From Sipunculus nudus (lineage: Eukaryota; Annelida; Sipuncula; Golfingiida; Sipunculidae): a DNA stretch of 64,000 nucleotides. Of the stretch, positions 1 through 12,101 are shown piece by piece. The stretch spans positions 55,524,118 to 55,588,117 of the forward strand of contig CM049317.1 in NCBI GenBank assembly GCA_026874595.1, in the 5' to 3' direction. Each line of letters opens with the position of its first letter. The first letter of the stretch is position 1. Under the pieces are notes generated by a model. That model was not told the origin of the DNA. It did no database searches and saw only the letters and a list, made by a program, of their open reading frames with translations. The position numbers and the translations under genes were made by a program.

Positions 1-363
1 ATTCTATGCCCTGTTGTATACCACGTTCAGGTATGAAACTCAAGTATAAACAAAAAAAAGGAGTTGTACTGTTAACACCGCCGAAACCGGGCCCAGCCAG
101 CTCCGTTGACACAGTTCGATAATCATTATTATTTTATTTATTTGGGTCTATTTTAAATAGAGAATTTATAAAAGATAGACATGAGATTGACTTTGCTATA
201 ATTGTGTATGGAATGCCATCCCAATCCAAGCGCAAAAGTATCAAAGACGCACGGTCCAGCGCAGCTCCAGCAATGTCCCCCTATGACCAACAGGGTGCAG
301 GCGCCACAATAGCGCCATTTCGACCCTCTGACATTAGAGAGTCTACGACCAGAGCTCTGGCTG
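1..363. other. unassigned leading stretch
   Basis: No gene is recognised. A moderately GC-rich stretch at about 204-404 is open for 66 codons on the plus strand. It runs straight into the dispersed repeat that starts near 364, has no splice-site framing I trust, and its product resembles nothing I know. Confidence 0.3.
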
Positions 364-836
364 TCAGAATGCCGTTACAATCTTCAGCGTTGAACGTACT
401 TTAAGGCTCTTTGAGATATATATTTTCGTCATTTCTGACAATGCTACATTGCGTAAAATTACGCGTTCACTTAACATAAACCAGACCAATCGTGATTTTT
501 TAGTATACTTTCTAACAACACCTAACATGAGCGAAAAAAATTCCGTTTTTACTCAGCATTTTGGTAACATCCTTCACATGTTTGTTGAACATCATGAATA
601 TAAGCATGGCTGGCACGGGTTACTGGACGTAGCTAACTTGTATGCGGTACAGAAAATGTCTCGTTACCATTAAAACGGAGTTTCAATTTTAACATGTTTA
701 TTCATCATTCCTAACCTAATGTTAAGATTATGGGCAGTTTACCACGATATGAATGCAATTTGATGGAAGACCACTGAGATGTATTCCTATATATGGCTTT
801 TGTCACTACTCAAGTTAAGCTTACCAACCCAATATT
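364..836 (+). repeat. dispersed repeat, copy 1 (paired with 47402-47825)
   Basis: This ~470-bp block matches 47402-47825 in the same orientation, about 47 kb away. Shared landmarks in order include 'atattttcgtca', 'ccaatcgt', 'attccgttttta', 'catgtttgttga', 'ataagcatggct' and 'gttaagattat', with small indels between them. The copies are clearly diverged. No open frame is conserved between them, so I call it a non-coding interspersed repeat of unknown class. Confidence 0.7.
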
Positions 837-2143
837 AATGCCTACTGAGTCTTGTTGTCACGGCTAGCGCCACAGCGGACTACGGTGAGAGTTTACCTTC
901 CGGCTCGTTGGACGGAACTGTTCAAACATGTTCCCTGTGTAGCATGAAGTCACTGAAGAACGACAAGCATTTAACTCCGCAAGCATAAAGTATAAAAACA
1001 CATTAACAGACGCGTATTAAGCTGATATATTGACGCATTTTGCTACTAAGTAAGTTCTTTTTCTAAATACCATTATCAGCATGGATTTCTATCACACAAC
1101 AAGTCCTAGTTATATATATATATATATAATTAAATATTATTATTCGAACTATTTTTCAAATGAGAATAATTATCAAGACATTATCTGATAATTAAATAAT
1201 ACAATGTAACATCCAATATATGAATCTTTATTCTCTTTTATTCTTCTTCTTTACTTTAGCTGCCCATTCACCTACCTTTTGAAAAGGAATTTATGTGAAT
1301 TATGGCCTTCTCTGTGTATATATTAATGATGCAAGGGTAATTTTGCCTGTGCAAAGTTCTTATTAACGCCTTCAAGAAGGATGTATGAATTGGTTTTTCA
1401 ACAAAATGTATGTAAACATGTGGTCAGTTGTTGCAAAACGCCATTTTCAAATAGTTTATCTGACTTGCTGCCAGTTGCCCTTGTTGAATTCGTTTTGATT
1501 ATTTTAGTGGGGCTCAAAATATTTTAACACGTTGATATGAACAAAACAAACAACCTGTGATATCCACGTTTTATGGTATTTTTTTTTATAAAAGCTCCAA
1601 GAGATTATCTTTAGTTTATAAAAAGTCAGCTTGGTAATTTGGCCCCTTAAAGGGGATCAGACACGGCATCCTTGAAGCCCTTGGCAGTGGAAGCCTTCCA
1701 CAATAGCTCGATTAAATATTTACCTCTCCAATACTACTGGGAAGGCGTTTTGAGGGCGGATGCCTCGTGTCTGTATAATTAACAACTGTGTTGTAAAGGA
1801 AAAACAGTTACTGCGAGCAGTTTTTAACGTTACCCACTCCCGACATTTGACAGTAACGTTCATTGATTAATCCGTAATTGTTTGCTGATGCAGACAAAGA
1901 ATGTGTATGACTGATTATAGATGAACATTCACTGATAATCCTAGAATCTAAGATGTGGTTCGAAATATCACCATCCTTGGGAAGATGACTATGAACAAAT
2001 TATCGTGACACTGCCAACCGAATTTTATCTCTAAATAAACGCTACCGACACACCGCTCGTTTGAATATTGTATTGTAGAAGTCTTATTGAATCGACAAAT
2101 CAACCGAGCGTGATCGAAGTAATCGTAAGACCGTAAAATGAAT
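837..2143. other. AT-rich stretch, nothing recognised
   Basis: I see no coding frame, RNA gene or inverted-repeat structure here. A short (TA)n run lies near 1111-1128. Confidence 0.5.
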
Positions 2144-2144
2144 T

Positions 2145-2815
2145 TATAAAAATTTCCTGTTTTTATATTTGCGTAAAGTAATTAAGGATCCGTTTGTGTC
2201 CATCAGCCTGTTATTATCCCTTCGCAACTTCGTTGTGAAAATGATATATTTACGCCTCCTTTCGTGCGTCCGTCGTGCCGTCCGTCGGGCCGTCTTTCCG
2301 TCCGGAATTGGCTTGTGGATCGAATGAAAGCCAACCTGTTTGGCCAAAACCTTTCATCTAGCAAATATGGCTCACCCATCTATGGATGAAAAAAATTATT
2401 CATCTTGAGGTCACAGGGTCAAAGGTCACGGTCACAAGGCGCACTATTTTAAAAAGCTTGTGGTCCGATTTGAACCAAATGGTTCGGTCCAAAACCCATT
2501 ATCTTGCACCTTTTATCACCCACCCATGGATGGAGAACCCTATTGACTTTGATGTCACAGGGTCAAAGGTCACGGCCAGTACATCGCCCACTTCTTGAAA
2601 ATGCGTGTGGACCCATTTTAGGATAAACGTTTGACCAACACCTGTCAGTGCCATCTTGCTCATATGAATCACCCATGAAGAACCCTACTTAGTTTGAGGT
2701 CACAGGAGCAAAGGTCAAGGCCAGAGAGCTGCCCTCCTCATTTTCACACTGTGTAATACACCCGTTCTAATTATGCCCCGTACAAAGGATTGCTCCGCTT
2801 TTCGGAGCCCTTGTT
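2145..2815. repeat. dispersed repeat with three ~145-bp internal units
   Basis: A CCGTC-rich segment (about 2262-2305) is followed by three units spaced about 145 bp, each marked by a variant of 'ggtcacagggtcaaaggtca' (near 2408, 2552 and 2697). The third unit is the most diverged. The block ends with 'gctccgcttttcggagc' (2790-2806), a perfect short hairpin. Blocks of this type are, from memory, common in bivalve genomes; I cannot confirm the family by search. No protein is encoded. Confidence 0.6.
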
Positions 2816-2849
2816 GAAGTTTATATTTTGAGTAGAATTTACCCACGTT

Positions 2850-3181
2850 GGCAGGGGTCATACAGGAGGGGGGAGGGGGGCATACATCACCCTCTTTTTA
2901 GCAAGGGGTGAGTGGGTCATTGTAATAATCTCCCTGTTATTCAGGAAATAATATTCATATATTGAAAATAAAATGTATTAAAAATAAGAATAAGAGACTT
3001 TTGTTCAATTTCTGAGTTAACTATGAAATATTAAAAATCTAAACCTGGTTTAGAATTAACCTAAACTGGTAACATAATACCTTGTGTATTTAAAACCTAA
3101 TGCTTAATTTTGGTATTTTTTGATAAGCTGTCACAAACAATAAATATATTTATATATACATCTATATAAACATATTTACAA

Positions 3182-3247
<66 letters not shown>

Positions 3248-3262
3248 ATAGATAGACAGATA
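2850..3262. repeat. G-tract / (TA)n-(GATA)n microsatellite-bearing repeat, copy 1
   Basis: The block begins with a G-rich tract (about 2867-2880). It continues through a segment containing 'tatgaaatatt' and 'ctaaacctggtttagaatta', and ends in (TA)n (3188-3208) joined to (GATA)n (3214-3245). The same order recurs at 6640-6835 and 42240-42560, so the microsatellite seems to be part of an interspersed element and not an independent slippage site. Confidence 0.6.
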
Positions 3263-4240
3263 TATTCACCCACCCCTTCCCCCGCCCGTTAAGATAATTT
3301 GACGCCACAACTCAAAGATCCGTGATTTAGACATAAGGGCTCTTAACGCACAAAACATGCATTATTGGCTATCTATAAAACAATTCATGGATCTTGAGCC
3401 CGTGATACAAGACTCATACGTCAGTACAGTGCTTAGATTCTGTAGCTGTTTTTAAAAAATGTACTGTATCCAGACCTTTGTGTACTAGCTCCATCGACAA
3501 ATTATCTGCAGGGCGGCCTTGGCCTATGGTCGCTGAACATCCCACGCAGTAGATGATACATACCATCAAACGGAAACGTGGGTTGGTTGAAACGTTGGAA
3601 GTTACTCGTCTTCAGAGCGTATAATCCATAATTTACGGCTACAATTTCATGACTTGTCGTTATGATTTTATATCCCTCCCTAGTTACAGTGAAAATTACC
3701 CTAACAAACATTTGACATTCAGGTCAAGCAAACGTATTCCAAATCTCATTATATTATCATAATTATTAACATAATTGCCTTGTTAAAAAAAATATTTATA
3801 TAGATTTAAAATAAAATGAGCCCGATTCTTGAAAGAAAAATTTTTTTTCTTCTTTATATTTTTCCCACTAAAACATGAGTTTTGTGTGATTTGTTCAAAA
3901 AATATTGGCACATTTATGAGCCCGGCAGTGACGTCACACACTGAGAAATCCCCTGTGACTAAAAATTCTAGATCTCAATAAAAGCACAGTATTTCTGCCA
4001 CTGTCAGTCCCAAATTCTTAGCAGAGAATAAAAATAACATGCATTACTGGATCTGAATTGTTTATAAATTTCAGTTCATGATGTCACAGGTTTACCAGCC
4101 AATCAAATCAGGGTAAAGTCTGGGATCTCTATGAAATCCTCCCATCACACAACAAACGCACGTGGAATAGGTTTACTTAACCTTCAAGACACTGTCTTCA
4201 GGTCCATTTTCGGGATAAACCAACAGCTGAAAGAGAGGGC
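3263..4240. other. stretch without recognised features
   Basis: AT-rich, with no coding frame of convincing quality. The minus-strand open frame near 3502-3711 has no supporting features. Confidence 0.5.
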
Positions 4241-4243
4241 TTA

Positions 4244-4900
4244 GTGTCGCCCTTCCGCCAGAGGTCGTGTCTTCTCAGCACAAACCTCTTCCATACTTCA
4301 GAATGGGGGGGGGGGGGGGGGGGGGGGGGGGTGGCCCCCACTAATTGTCTCAACTGTCCAACTTTAAAATCAAAATTTCTTACGTTTCAAGGAAACACCT
4401 TCAGTTTACCTGTCATATGCACATGCTTACAAAATGTTACTTTTTTAAGAGAAGTTCTTGTTGCAAAAACACCCATGTCTATGTTATTTGTTAATTTTTT
4501 TTCTATCGTATCTGAAGGGGCTGGATTAGGCCTATCCTCTTTACTAATTTATACCTACGCCGCTGGTGAATTTGGAATCCCCAGTGCATTATGGGCATAT
4601 AATTTCTATACTTACAATCCATAACCATTAGAGTCAAACACTTGTGAGTTTTACGCATTATCGGGTGAGAGCCAACGTACACATGGGTACATCGTGAACA
4701 GAACAGGCAGATCAGTACGTATACGTACACGAAAAACTTCGAAATTACCAACGGGACCTCGAAAAAGAGTTTGCATTTTCGAGGTGGTCGTCTAAGCAAG
4801 GTCTTATATACAGCGCAAAAACGAGTCGGGCCCTTGAACAAGTGGTCGTTATTTTTAGGTGGTTGCTAAAACGAGGTGGTCGTAAGACGAGCTTTCATTG
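4244..4900. repeat. poly-G tract and probable repeat-derived DNA
   Basis: A 27-nt G homopolymer lies at 4305-4331. The 18-bp string 'cttccgccagaggtcgtg' just before it (near 4251) recurs near 20004. At 4740-4885 the phrase 'aggtggtcgt' occurs three times in short succession, the pattern of a degenerate internally repeated transposon end. Overlapping open frames on both strands here are low-complexity and not credible as genes. Confidence 0.4.
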
Positions 4901-6639
4901 TTTATACAGATAAATTTTATCTTTGAATATTTATTTTCTTCAATATCAAATAGAAAGGCTTTATAAAAGTACTATACCTTAACATTTCGCGTACATTTTA
5001 GATATGCAAGTAAAATAATTTCTAATGTATTACATATAGTCATGGAAATAACTATGGTCTCTATATATATTATAATACATGATCACCTTATAAGGAGATT
5101 GGGTTGCATATAAATCAGACCAACCCTTTGCCTTATTTAGTGTGTTTGGTTGGAGTAATATATAGTATAAGCGCTGAGCCAAATAAGCTTATAATCGGAA
5201 TTGTTTGGCTTTATAAAATTATCTTTTAGCAGTTATAAATCTAAAAACAACTTTATAACAAACATTGTCATTATGTTGCTGCTCATAAATTAAGCATTAT
5301 ATTGCATTCTTGGTTTTAATAGACTCAATATTGCAGAAATAGGCAATTACTTCTTTTTCAACTACAAAAACAAATTTAGTTTTAACACTCATGTCAAATA
5401 TACCCTTTAAATTAGGCATTTTGCAATCACGGTTCAACCCATAAGTATTTAGCTTAATTAAGTAATTCAGTAAATCACATAACAGACAGTATACCAATCA
5501 GGTCCGTGCTGCTTTTAAAACAGAGGACACAGTAAAGTAATAGGGGTCTCCCTATAACCGGAACACAAAATTTATAACCTGTTGAACCTTATTTGCCATC
5601 GGTTAATCATTAGATAACTACACTTAACCCTGTGTTATACTATGTAATGAAAGCTGTTACATATTAGAAATGAACAAGGTCCCCCCCCCCGCAATAAAAT
5701 AATAGGAATTATATTACTTAAGTATTTTGTTCATATTAATATCTGTTTACATTAAAGTCCCGATTAAAAAATATATTAATAAAAATAAAATCTGTCATTC
5801 AATAATATAAAAAAAGAATAAGGTTTTTTATATTAAATTTTCGTCATCAGTTTGATGTTACTCATATAAATATCACAGCGAGATTATTATATTAAGGACC
5901 GGAAGATTTATTTAGGAAAGAGGTAATATAAATCGATAGTGTCTCCCCATCCCAAAAAAATAGAGTAAATATTAACCAATATTCTGTAACTAATTTCTAG
6001 CTCTATAGGAAAGAACTCTTTAAGAAGCTACCTGTGGGTATTTGTAGTTTCTGCCCTGACTTTGTCAGTTCTGTTCACATGGAGAATTACAAAAAATACG
6101 GTGCATCCCCATTTTGTCGCTTCCAACGTTCAAGACCAGCTTATACTTATAATGTATTGGTATATATTATGAATTAATCTGTCCTTATTCCTGCACTGTT
6201 ACATAACGTATTGAAGAATTCAATCAATATAACTAGGTTTATTATTTAACCTGCTAGATTTTAAAGATTTCATTTTTGGAAATGTCATAAAGGAGTTCTC
6301 ATCCTATACAAGATTTATACCGATATTTTCTTCTTTCATAGATTACTATATGAGTATACTTTATCACCATGGGCCTTGCTTGCTGATAAAGCGTGAGGGG
6401 GGCCAGCTATGACAACACGACACTCTGCCGTTTTAAAAAACATTGAAAGGGGCCTGGGAATGTACTCAGTTGATTAATAATGGATGTTAGGGTGGCAGGC
6501 TGCCGCTAGAGGGAGAGAGTCCAAAGGGGTACTGGTAGAAGACTCCCGACCTCCGAGAAATATGAACAAAGGCATAGAGTCTGTCCCCGACATCTCACCC
6601 TCCAAATAACAAACAAAGCAAAATCCCTCCCAAAAATAT
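4901..6639. other. stretch without recognised features
   Basis: AT-rich. It holds a C10 tract at 5681-5690 and no convincing exon. Confidence 0.5.
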
Positions 6640-6992
6640 GGTTTTTTTTTTCCAGTCACGTCACATATAATTAATACTGCAAAAATCATAACCTGTTATA
6701 TTTTAATAAATAGAATTATTGGCTTTGGTTCCAGTTATGAGTTTACTATGTAATATTAAATCTAAACCTGGTTTAGAATAAACTTATACTGGTAAAATGA
6801 CTATATATATGTGTGTATGTGTGTGTATATATCATCAATTAAAATCACCAAAAAAGCATCCTAATGCTTAGCACGGAACTTTAATCCGAACAGTGTGTGT
6901 GGGACATGAAAGGGGGAGGGTGGGTGGGGGATAAAGTAATCTGATATTAAGTTACTTGCCATCCATTTCAGGTTACCCGGGGGGGGGGGGGG
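6640..6992. repeat. microsatellite-bearing repeat, copy 2
   Basis: Matches the 2850-3262 repeat through the 'ctaaacctggtttagaat' segment (near 6761). It ends in a short (TA)n/(TG)n run (about 6803-6833). A G-tract at 6979-6992 lies just beyond. Copy 3 is at 42240-42560. Confidence 0.5.
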
Positions 6993-7144
6993 TAAATGAA
7001 AATGGGAAACTTCCGGGTCTTTACGCCGGTCTAAGTGTGAACCTTTGTTACATTAGCCTCGGGCTTTCCTTGAACCAGTGACCTTTAGTTTCGCACGTGA
7101 ACTTCAGTTTCGTAGTTCAATGCCTGCGTATGTTGTTGGCTCAC

Positions 7145-7298
7145 CTGTGCACTGAAAATGTCAAGAACGTCTTGTGGAAAAAGCAGATCATGGACAGACG
7201 GAGCCCTTTCACAAACGATCTCCCGAATACCCTGAGACTGGAGTCGGATAAGATGAAGATACGATGGAACCAGTTCACAGCATGGGCCAGTAGTTCGG
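7145..7298 (-). CDS. candidate internal coding exon, product unknown
   Basis: On the minus strand, 154 nt lie between an acceptor-like 'gttcattgcatctaag' and a strong donor, CAG followed by GTGAGC (rc of 7139-7144). One frame is open throughout and would give 51 codons plus one leading base. The peptide has ordinary globular composition and includes GIREIVCERAP and LLFPQDVLDIF. GC content is well above the surrounding DNA. I do not recognise the family and found no neighbouring exon on this strand. The opposite strand is also open (7097-7303), which weakens the case. A repeat-derived or chance open frame remains possible. Confidence 0.4.
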
Positions 7299-7309
7299 CT
7301 TAGATGCAA

Positions 7310-8323
7310 TGAACAGAAATGCTAAGGTTGCTATGAAACTGAAAGCTAACTACTTATTAGACTGGCCTAGTCGATGCAATGGTTAAGATTTACTTCCTCT
7401 CACTAACAGAGCAATCAAACCTGCTCTTGCTGTGTCGCAACGATTAGTACACGTACTGCCACTCCGTGATTAATTATATAACTGCATCTCTCTGGTCGTC
7501 CATTCTGTAGTGATTGGGGATGGCACTGAGTCACGTCTTTCGGCACACGGAATCACGTTTTATTTTACGCAATTAAGTAGCAAACGTTAATACTAAAGCC
7601 GAGGCAGGGCTTACTAACTGTTTAATTAAAAAAAAAACAAACAGATACACATTTTGATCAATTATATATTATTTGCTATTGATTATCCAGACAAGAGTGT
7701 TTCACTAGGGGATGGATCAAGAGACTTTCTATATGACGACACAGACAATATAAACCTGAAAATAAGGGCAAGGGATCCGTGGATCTATCCAACACTGTTG
7801 ACATTATTGGGTCTACAAAGATGTATGAGTGCTAACAAATGCATTGTTGAAAACTTTGCTTAATATCTTTACAAGGAAGAAAGAATTCGTCATTCTTTAC
7901 TAGCACCGCCACTTACAGATATCTTTACACTAAGGACAACCTAGACCAACCGTTAGAATGTCTGCTGCATGTTGTTATTTTGTATTTTTTCTTCAGTCAT
8001 AGTATAATGTTTAGACTACTGAATATATATAGTGACACATTTTGACAGCATTGACAGCATAACATAGTATTTTTGACATGAACAGGATATTTATTTCAAA
8101 CACCAGTTTATTTAAAACTTTAAAAAAATACATCGTTTAGATTGAAGTATTCAATAGCTGGAATACTTGACTAAGTAATCATAATTGTCGCGGGGGTATA
8201 TCTCACAAGGAAAACTCACTTTCTTTCTATAGTTGAACCCACATGATTTAGCAGCTATTTGGTAGGGTTTCCCCTGAATGTCGCCGGAGCAAAGTAGAAA
8301 GAATAGATATACTGGTGCTCTGT
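7310..8323. other. stretch without recognised features
   Basis: No convincing exon, RNA or repeat is seen. Confidence 0.5.
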
Positions 8324-8472
8324 GAGATACGAAAATACTTGATCTTATAAGGGGAGTGCATAGATACGGAAATACTTGGTTTTATACGGGAAGAAGCAAG
8401 ATACGGAAGTACTTGACATTATACGGGAAGTGCGAAGATAGGGAGATACTTGGTATTAAAAGGAAAAGCAGC
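8324..8472 (+). repeat. minisatellite, four ~37-bp units
   Basis: Four diverged units start at about 8324, 8362, 8399 and 8436. Each opens with 'agatacggaaatactt' or a close variant and continues with 'ttatacgggaag'. Spacing is 37-38 bp. Confidence 0.8.
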
Positions 8473-9711
8473 GAATGAGGAGTGCATAAAATGAGTGATT
8501 CATAATTCATATAACATAACACAACATATATCATTAATATATACATGCAGGTCAGTCCCGGTCACTTAGCTAATTAATGTTTTAAGATACCACGGTAATC
8601 CAGATCGTTGCGTTTCTTGGTACATTAACAAGGGCGATGTTTGCGATCACATGCCATACATAATGAACTCCTGGCCTTTGCAAGGCCGTGGTTTACACCT
8701 CGGTGAAGTTTTGCCGAGATGATATGAAGCAGGAGATCTAAACGTTGCTTGCGACTGGAAATCCCCTTTAAGGGTTCACGGAAAGCTGGAGGTTTTTTGA
8801 GCACTGGAGGAGATACTCGGTCTAAACCTCAATCGCGGCGAAACTTCAGAAAGTTGACTATGGCATGACGATGCCCGCTCCCCTAACAGTCCTATCATAA
8901 AGACGTTCATGGAAGTTTCAGTCATTAATAAGATACCCGAAAATAAGGCACAATAGTCGGGGGAAATAATTATATAGTAAAATTGTTTGCCTATGCATAA
9001 AGTTATAACCTTGCCGCATATTTCCAGACATTTGACCTCATGACCCAGACGCTACGTGTCTTTCTGTTAGACACGCATGCGGCACAAAACTCTCAGGAAA
9101 TAAATTGTCAGGTGCGCATATACGTAATTTGAAATGCCGTTGTGCAATAAAAATATTCATAAACATATCTGTTTCCTTTTTGTTGATGATTTATTTAATA
9201 TCATTTGAGACATAACGCTTCTTCTATGACTCAAAAGGACATCGATGTTGAAGCCCGCACATCCCGGTTATTATCATTATTTATACATGCACCACCGACA
9301 TGACAATAAGCGGGCTTGACTGTTCTTGATTCTTTGGTGTTTTCTTCAGTTTTACTATCACCTTAACTCCTCCTAAACTTACTATACTTGCCATTACATA
9401 TTAAAGAGTAGCAGCTGGAGCTTGAGACCAGCAGTTTTGGACCTCCAGACATAAAGATTTAAATGGCACGCGTATGTTATCAGACTCTCTATCGCTGGAA
9501 AGCAAAATTGCCGTCGCAAGATCCCTGGCGTATGGGCTCCCACGCTGGTGCGCTTTTAACTGCTTTCTGTTTGTCGTGTGTAAAAGACTTCAGGGTACCA
9601 GCGACTCTGATATCGGGTGAGATAATTGGCGCTCCCGCTGGGCGGGAGCTTGGCTCCAGTTCTGCGGGAACTCTAAAAGCCTAGCGTAAATCACGTTTCG
9701 CTTTCTTACAG
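8473..9711. other. upstream region of candidate exon; nothing definite
   Basis: Mostly AT-rich. At 9463-9684 a GC-richer stretch is open for 73 codons on the plus strand. It includes the short inverted repeat 'tcccgctgggcggga' (9630-9644) and ends just before the splice acceptor at 9711. The open frame may be chance in a repeat or an untranslated leader. I do not call it a gene. Confidence 0.35.
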
Positions 9712-9811
9712 AAAATGTCATCAGATGCCCCTAACAGGCCTTTGCTGTGGGCCACCTGTATATTCTTGGTGATTTTCTCATTTATGAAAGGTATTTGGGC
9801 TAAAACAACGG
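9712..9811 (+). CDS. candidate first coding exon encoding a signal peptide or signal anchor
   Basis: An acceptor-like 'cgctttcttacag' (ends 9711) is followed by ATG at 9715, an open frame of 32 codons plus one base, and a donor GTATGT at 9812. The peptide begins MSSDAPNRP and then has a hydrophobic core of about 20 residues (LLWATCIFLVIFSF) followed by MKGIWAKTT. This is the layout of a cleavable secretory signal or an N-terminal membrane anchor. The exon would end in phase 1, which is usual for secreted or receptor genes whose next exon encodes an extracellular module. No downstream partner is proven; the phase 1-1 open segment at 32686-32943 on the same strand is compatible. The protein is not identified. 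Confidence 0.45.
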
Positions 9812-10122
9812 GTATGTACCTGTTAATGCTTCACTAGCTGCTATGCAGCTTCAGCGCACTTCGCAGCACACGCAGACCAACTTATGTTGTAAATTAATAG
9901 AAAGGCAAGATGAAAAGATGTGCACCCCATTATATCATCAAAGTGGTGTTAGTAATGTACGAGACGAGAACACAGCTTGACTTCGTAATAACATAAAAGA
10001 TGACATTCTTTTCATGTTTTCTCAGCTATGATAGTGTGTTTTATATAAAGCAGCATTTGCGAAGCCCTTGCTGCGACAAAATGTATTTAATGCCTGTGCC
10101 ACCCTATATAGGGTTTTCATTT

Positions 10123-10535
10123 AAAGCTGTCCTCCCACTTACCGATATATTATGTCAACCGATTTTTTTCAAGCGGCTGAGAAAAGTCGACAAGCTTCAC
10201 CGAGCGCAGGTAGTGCCCGCAGAACAAACGGTTTTCTGAAATGATCGACAGATTTTTATTTTTCTGTTCATTTTGGACACTTCACTTCTGATTGCGTCTC
10301 CAGGATTGTTATATTGCCGTCAAGAATGATGAACAGAAAAGTAGTTTGTAATTCAGCCGATTCAGTGGATAACAATCGGCCGGAAAATCTTTGACATTGT
10401 CAAGGATTTAGCAGCCGATTTTTCCTGCCGGTTTAAAAAAAAACTACCGGCAGCACCCTAACATATACTGATCATACCGATGTTTCCTCCCGGAAACCCT
10501 CGACCGGAAAAAATGGTAAATGGAGGGCCAGCTTT
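10123..10535. mobile_element. MITE-like inverted-repeat element
   Basis: The 21-bp arms at 10123-10143 ('aaagctgtcctccca...') and 10515-10535 ('ggtaaatggagggcc...') are inverted and match at 17 of 21 positions. The 413-bp interior contains several short 'ccgatt'/'aatcgg' and 'ccggcag' inverted motifs and no open frame. I did not find a convincing target duplication, so the boundaries are approximate. Confidence 0.45.
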
Positions 10536-10539
10536 CAGT

Positions 10540-12088
10540 ATGCCTTATTCAAGTAAAGATTATTGTTTGGTTTATAGTCTGATATAGCCAACGGTGTGTG
10601 TGTCAAAGAAACCATGGCAAAGACACAATACATCCTGTTGAAGGCAAAATGGAAGTGCTTTCTTTACTTCGGGAAATAACCAAATGGTAAGGAAATGCAG
10701 CTTTAATTGAACGATGGAAGGGTCTGATGTCGCCCCTGGGGAACGTCTGGGCTATCCATTGCTGGTATGAAGAAGCCATGCACTATCCCAGCTTGTCGGA
10801 TTGTTCTAGTTAAGTGTTAATATGGTCATCATTGTTATGTCAGTTTTTGAAAAATCTCGCAAATCAGCTGGGGACAGATTTCACTTACGGATCATACCAT
10901 CATCTGATTCCGGTCACTAATTCTGTCCTGGTGGGATAAAAGCAATTAAATGCACCAGTGTATCGTAAATTCATGTCCGTTAAACAGAGGCAAGGTTGTT
11001 CTGACTTATATAGGAGCGGTATTAGCCATGTACTTCACAATTATGATATCTGGCACCTTCATGGTTATTAATTGCTTCCGCTAGGTGGGTGTGCTTTCAA
11101 TTGCTTTCGTGTGCTTGTGTATGTGTGTGTATGTGATTAGGTGCATTTGTATGACTGTGCGTGTGTGTTTCAATGTGGGCGTGTGATTGTGTGATTGTTC
11201 ACAACATAACTCATTCAATCATGAGAGGAATCTTATGAAATTTTCCAAGTATTTCGGCAATGGGCTAATAAAGGATGGATTAGATTTTGATGTGTTTCGG
11301 GTACATAATCAAGGTTTATTCTAAAACCTATGTAGTCACTAATGCGCCAATGTACCACGGAGTGCAGATTTCTAGCTTTACATTTGTTTTATATGTGATG
11401 TTTAGCAGTGTATATGCTCCCCCCTCGGGTGGGGGGGGGGGTGAGATGGCAGACTGTATTTAAAGCAGGATCGGTCTCTCTAGGTAGAACCGCGGGCATA
11501 AGTACCAGTGGGTATTAAACCAGTGTTGGCTGGCCTAGGGTGACCCCTTGGACACCTGAATATGCAAAATCTGAAGGAAGGCGCCAGACAGGCCCATCCA
11601 ACAAGGGGTCTGGCGCCATCCCACACGGGTGCCCGCAAATAAACATTGTAGGTAAGCATAAATTAGAGACATTTGAAAAAAAACATTAGGCAGTTACCTC
11701 CATAATTAATATTTAATAAGGATAAACCTTAACCAGAATGGGAAAATAAACACAGTCATGGTTCTAATCTTTGCTGTCAACAAACTGCCATGATGAAGAC
11801 ATAGGACAATGTAAGAACGATTGGAACAAACTCTTAAGAATCAACGAATTAAAGAATGTATTACTTGCAAGTTGTTATATGGAACCTGTACTTGCATAAC
11901 AACCGAGAGTTCCGAAAGTACGGATGAAATAAAAACAACAATTATCTTTCATCATGCAGAATGGAGGACTTCTCAATTGATGAAATTATTCATTTTCGTA
12001 TATATAACATAAAATGGCTTTGGGCTGCTTGTTGGAACGACGATAAAACTACATTGTAAGAGTTATGAAGACAAATTGCTCGGAGGGT
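10540..12088. other. stretch with TG-rich segment and a strong hairpin
   Basis: A TG-rich segment lies at about 11096-11200 and a G-tract at 11431-11441. At 11580-11617 the arms 'ggcgccagac' and 'gtctggcgcc' form a perfect 10-bp stem with an 18-nt loop. No coding exon is recognised. Confidence 0.5.
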
Positions 12089-12101
12089 GGGGGGGGGGGG
12101 G

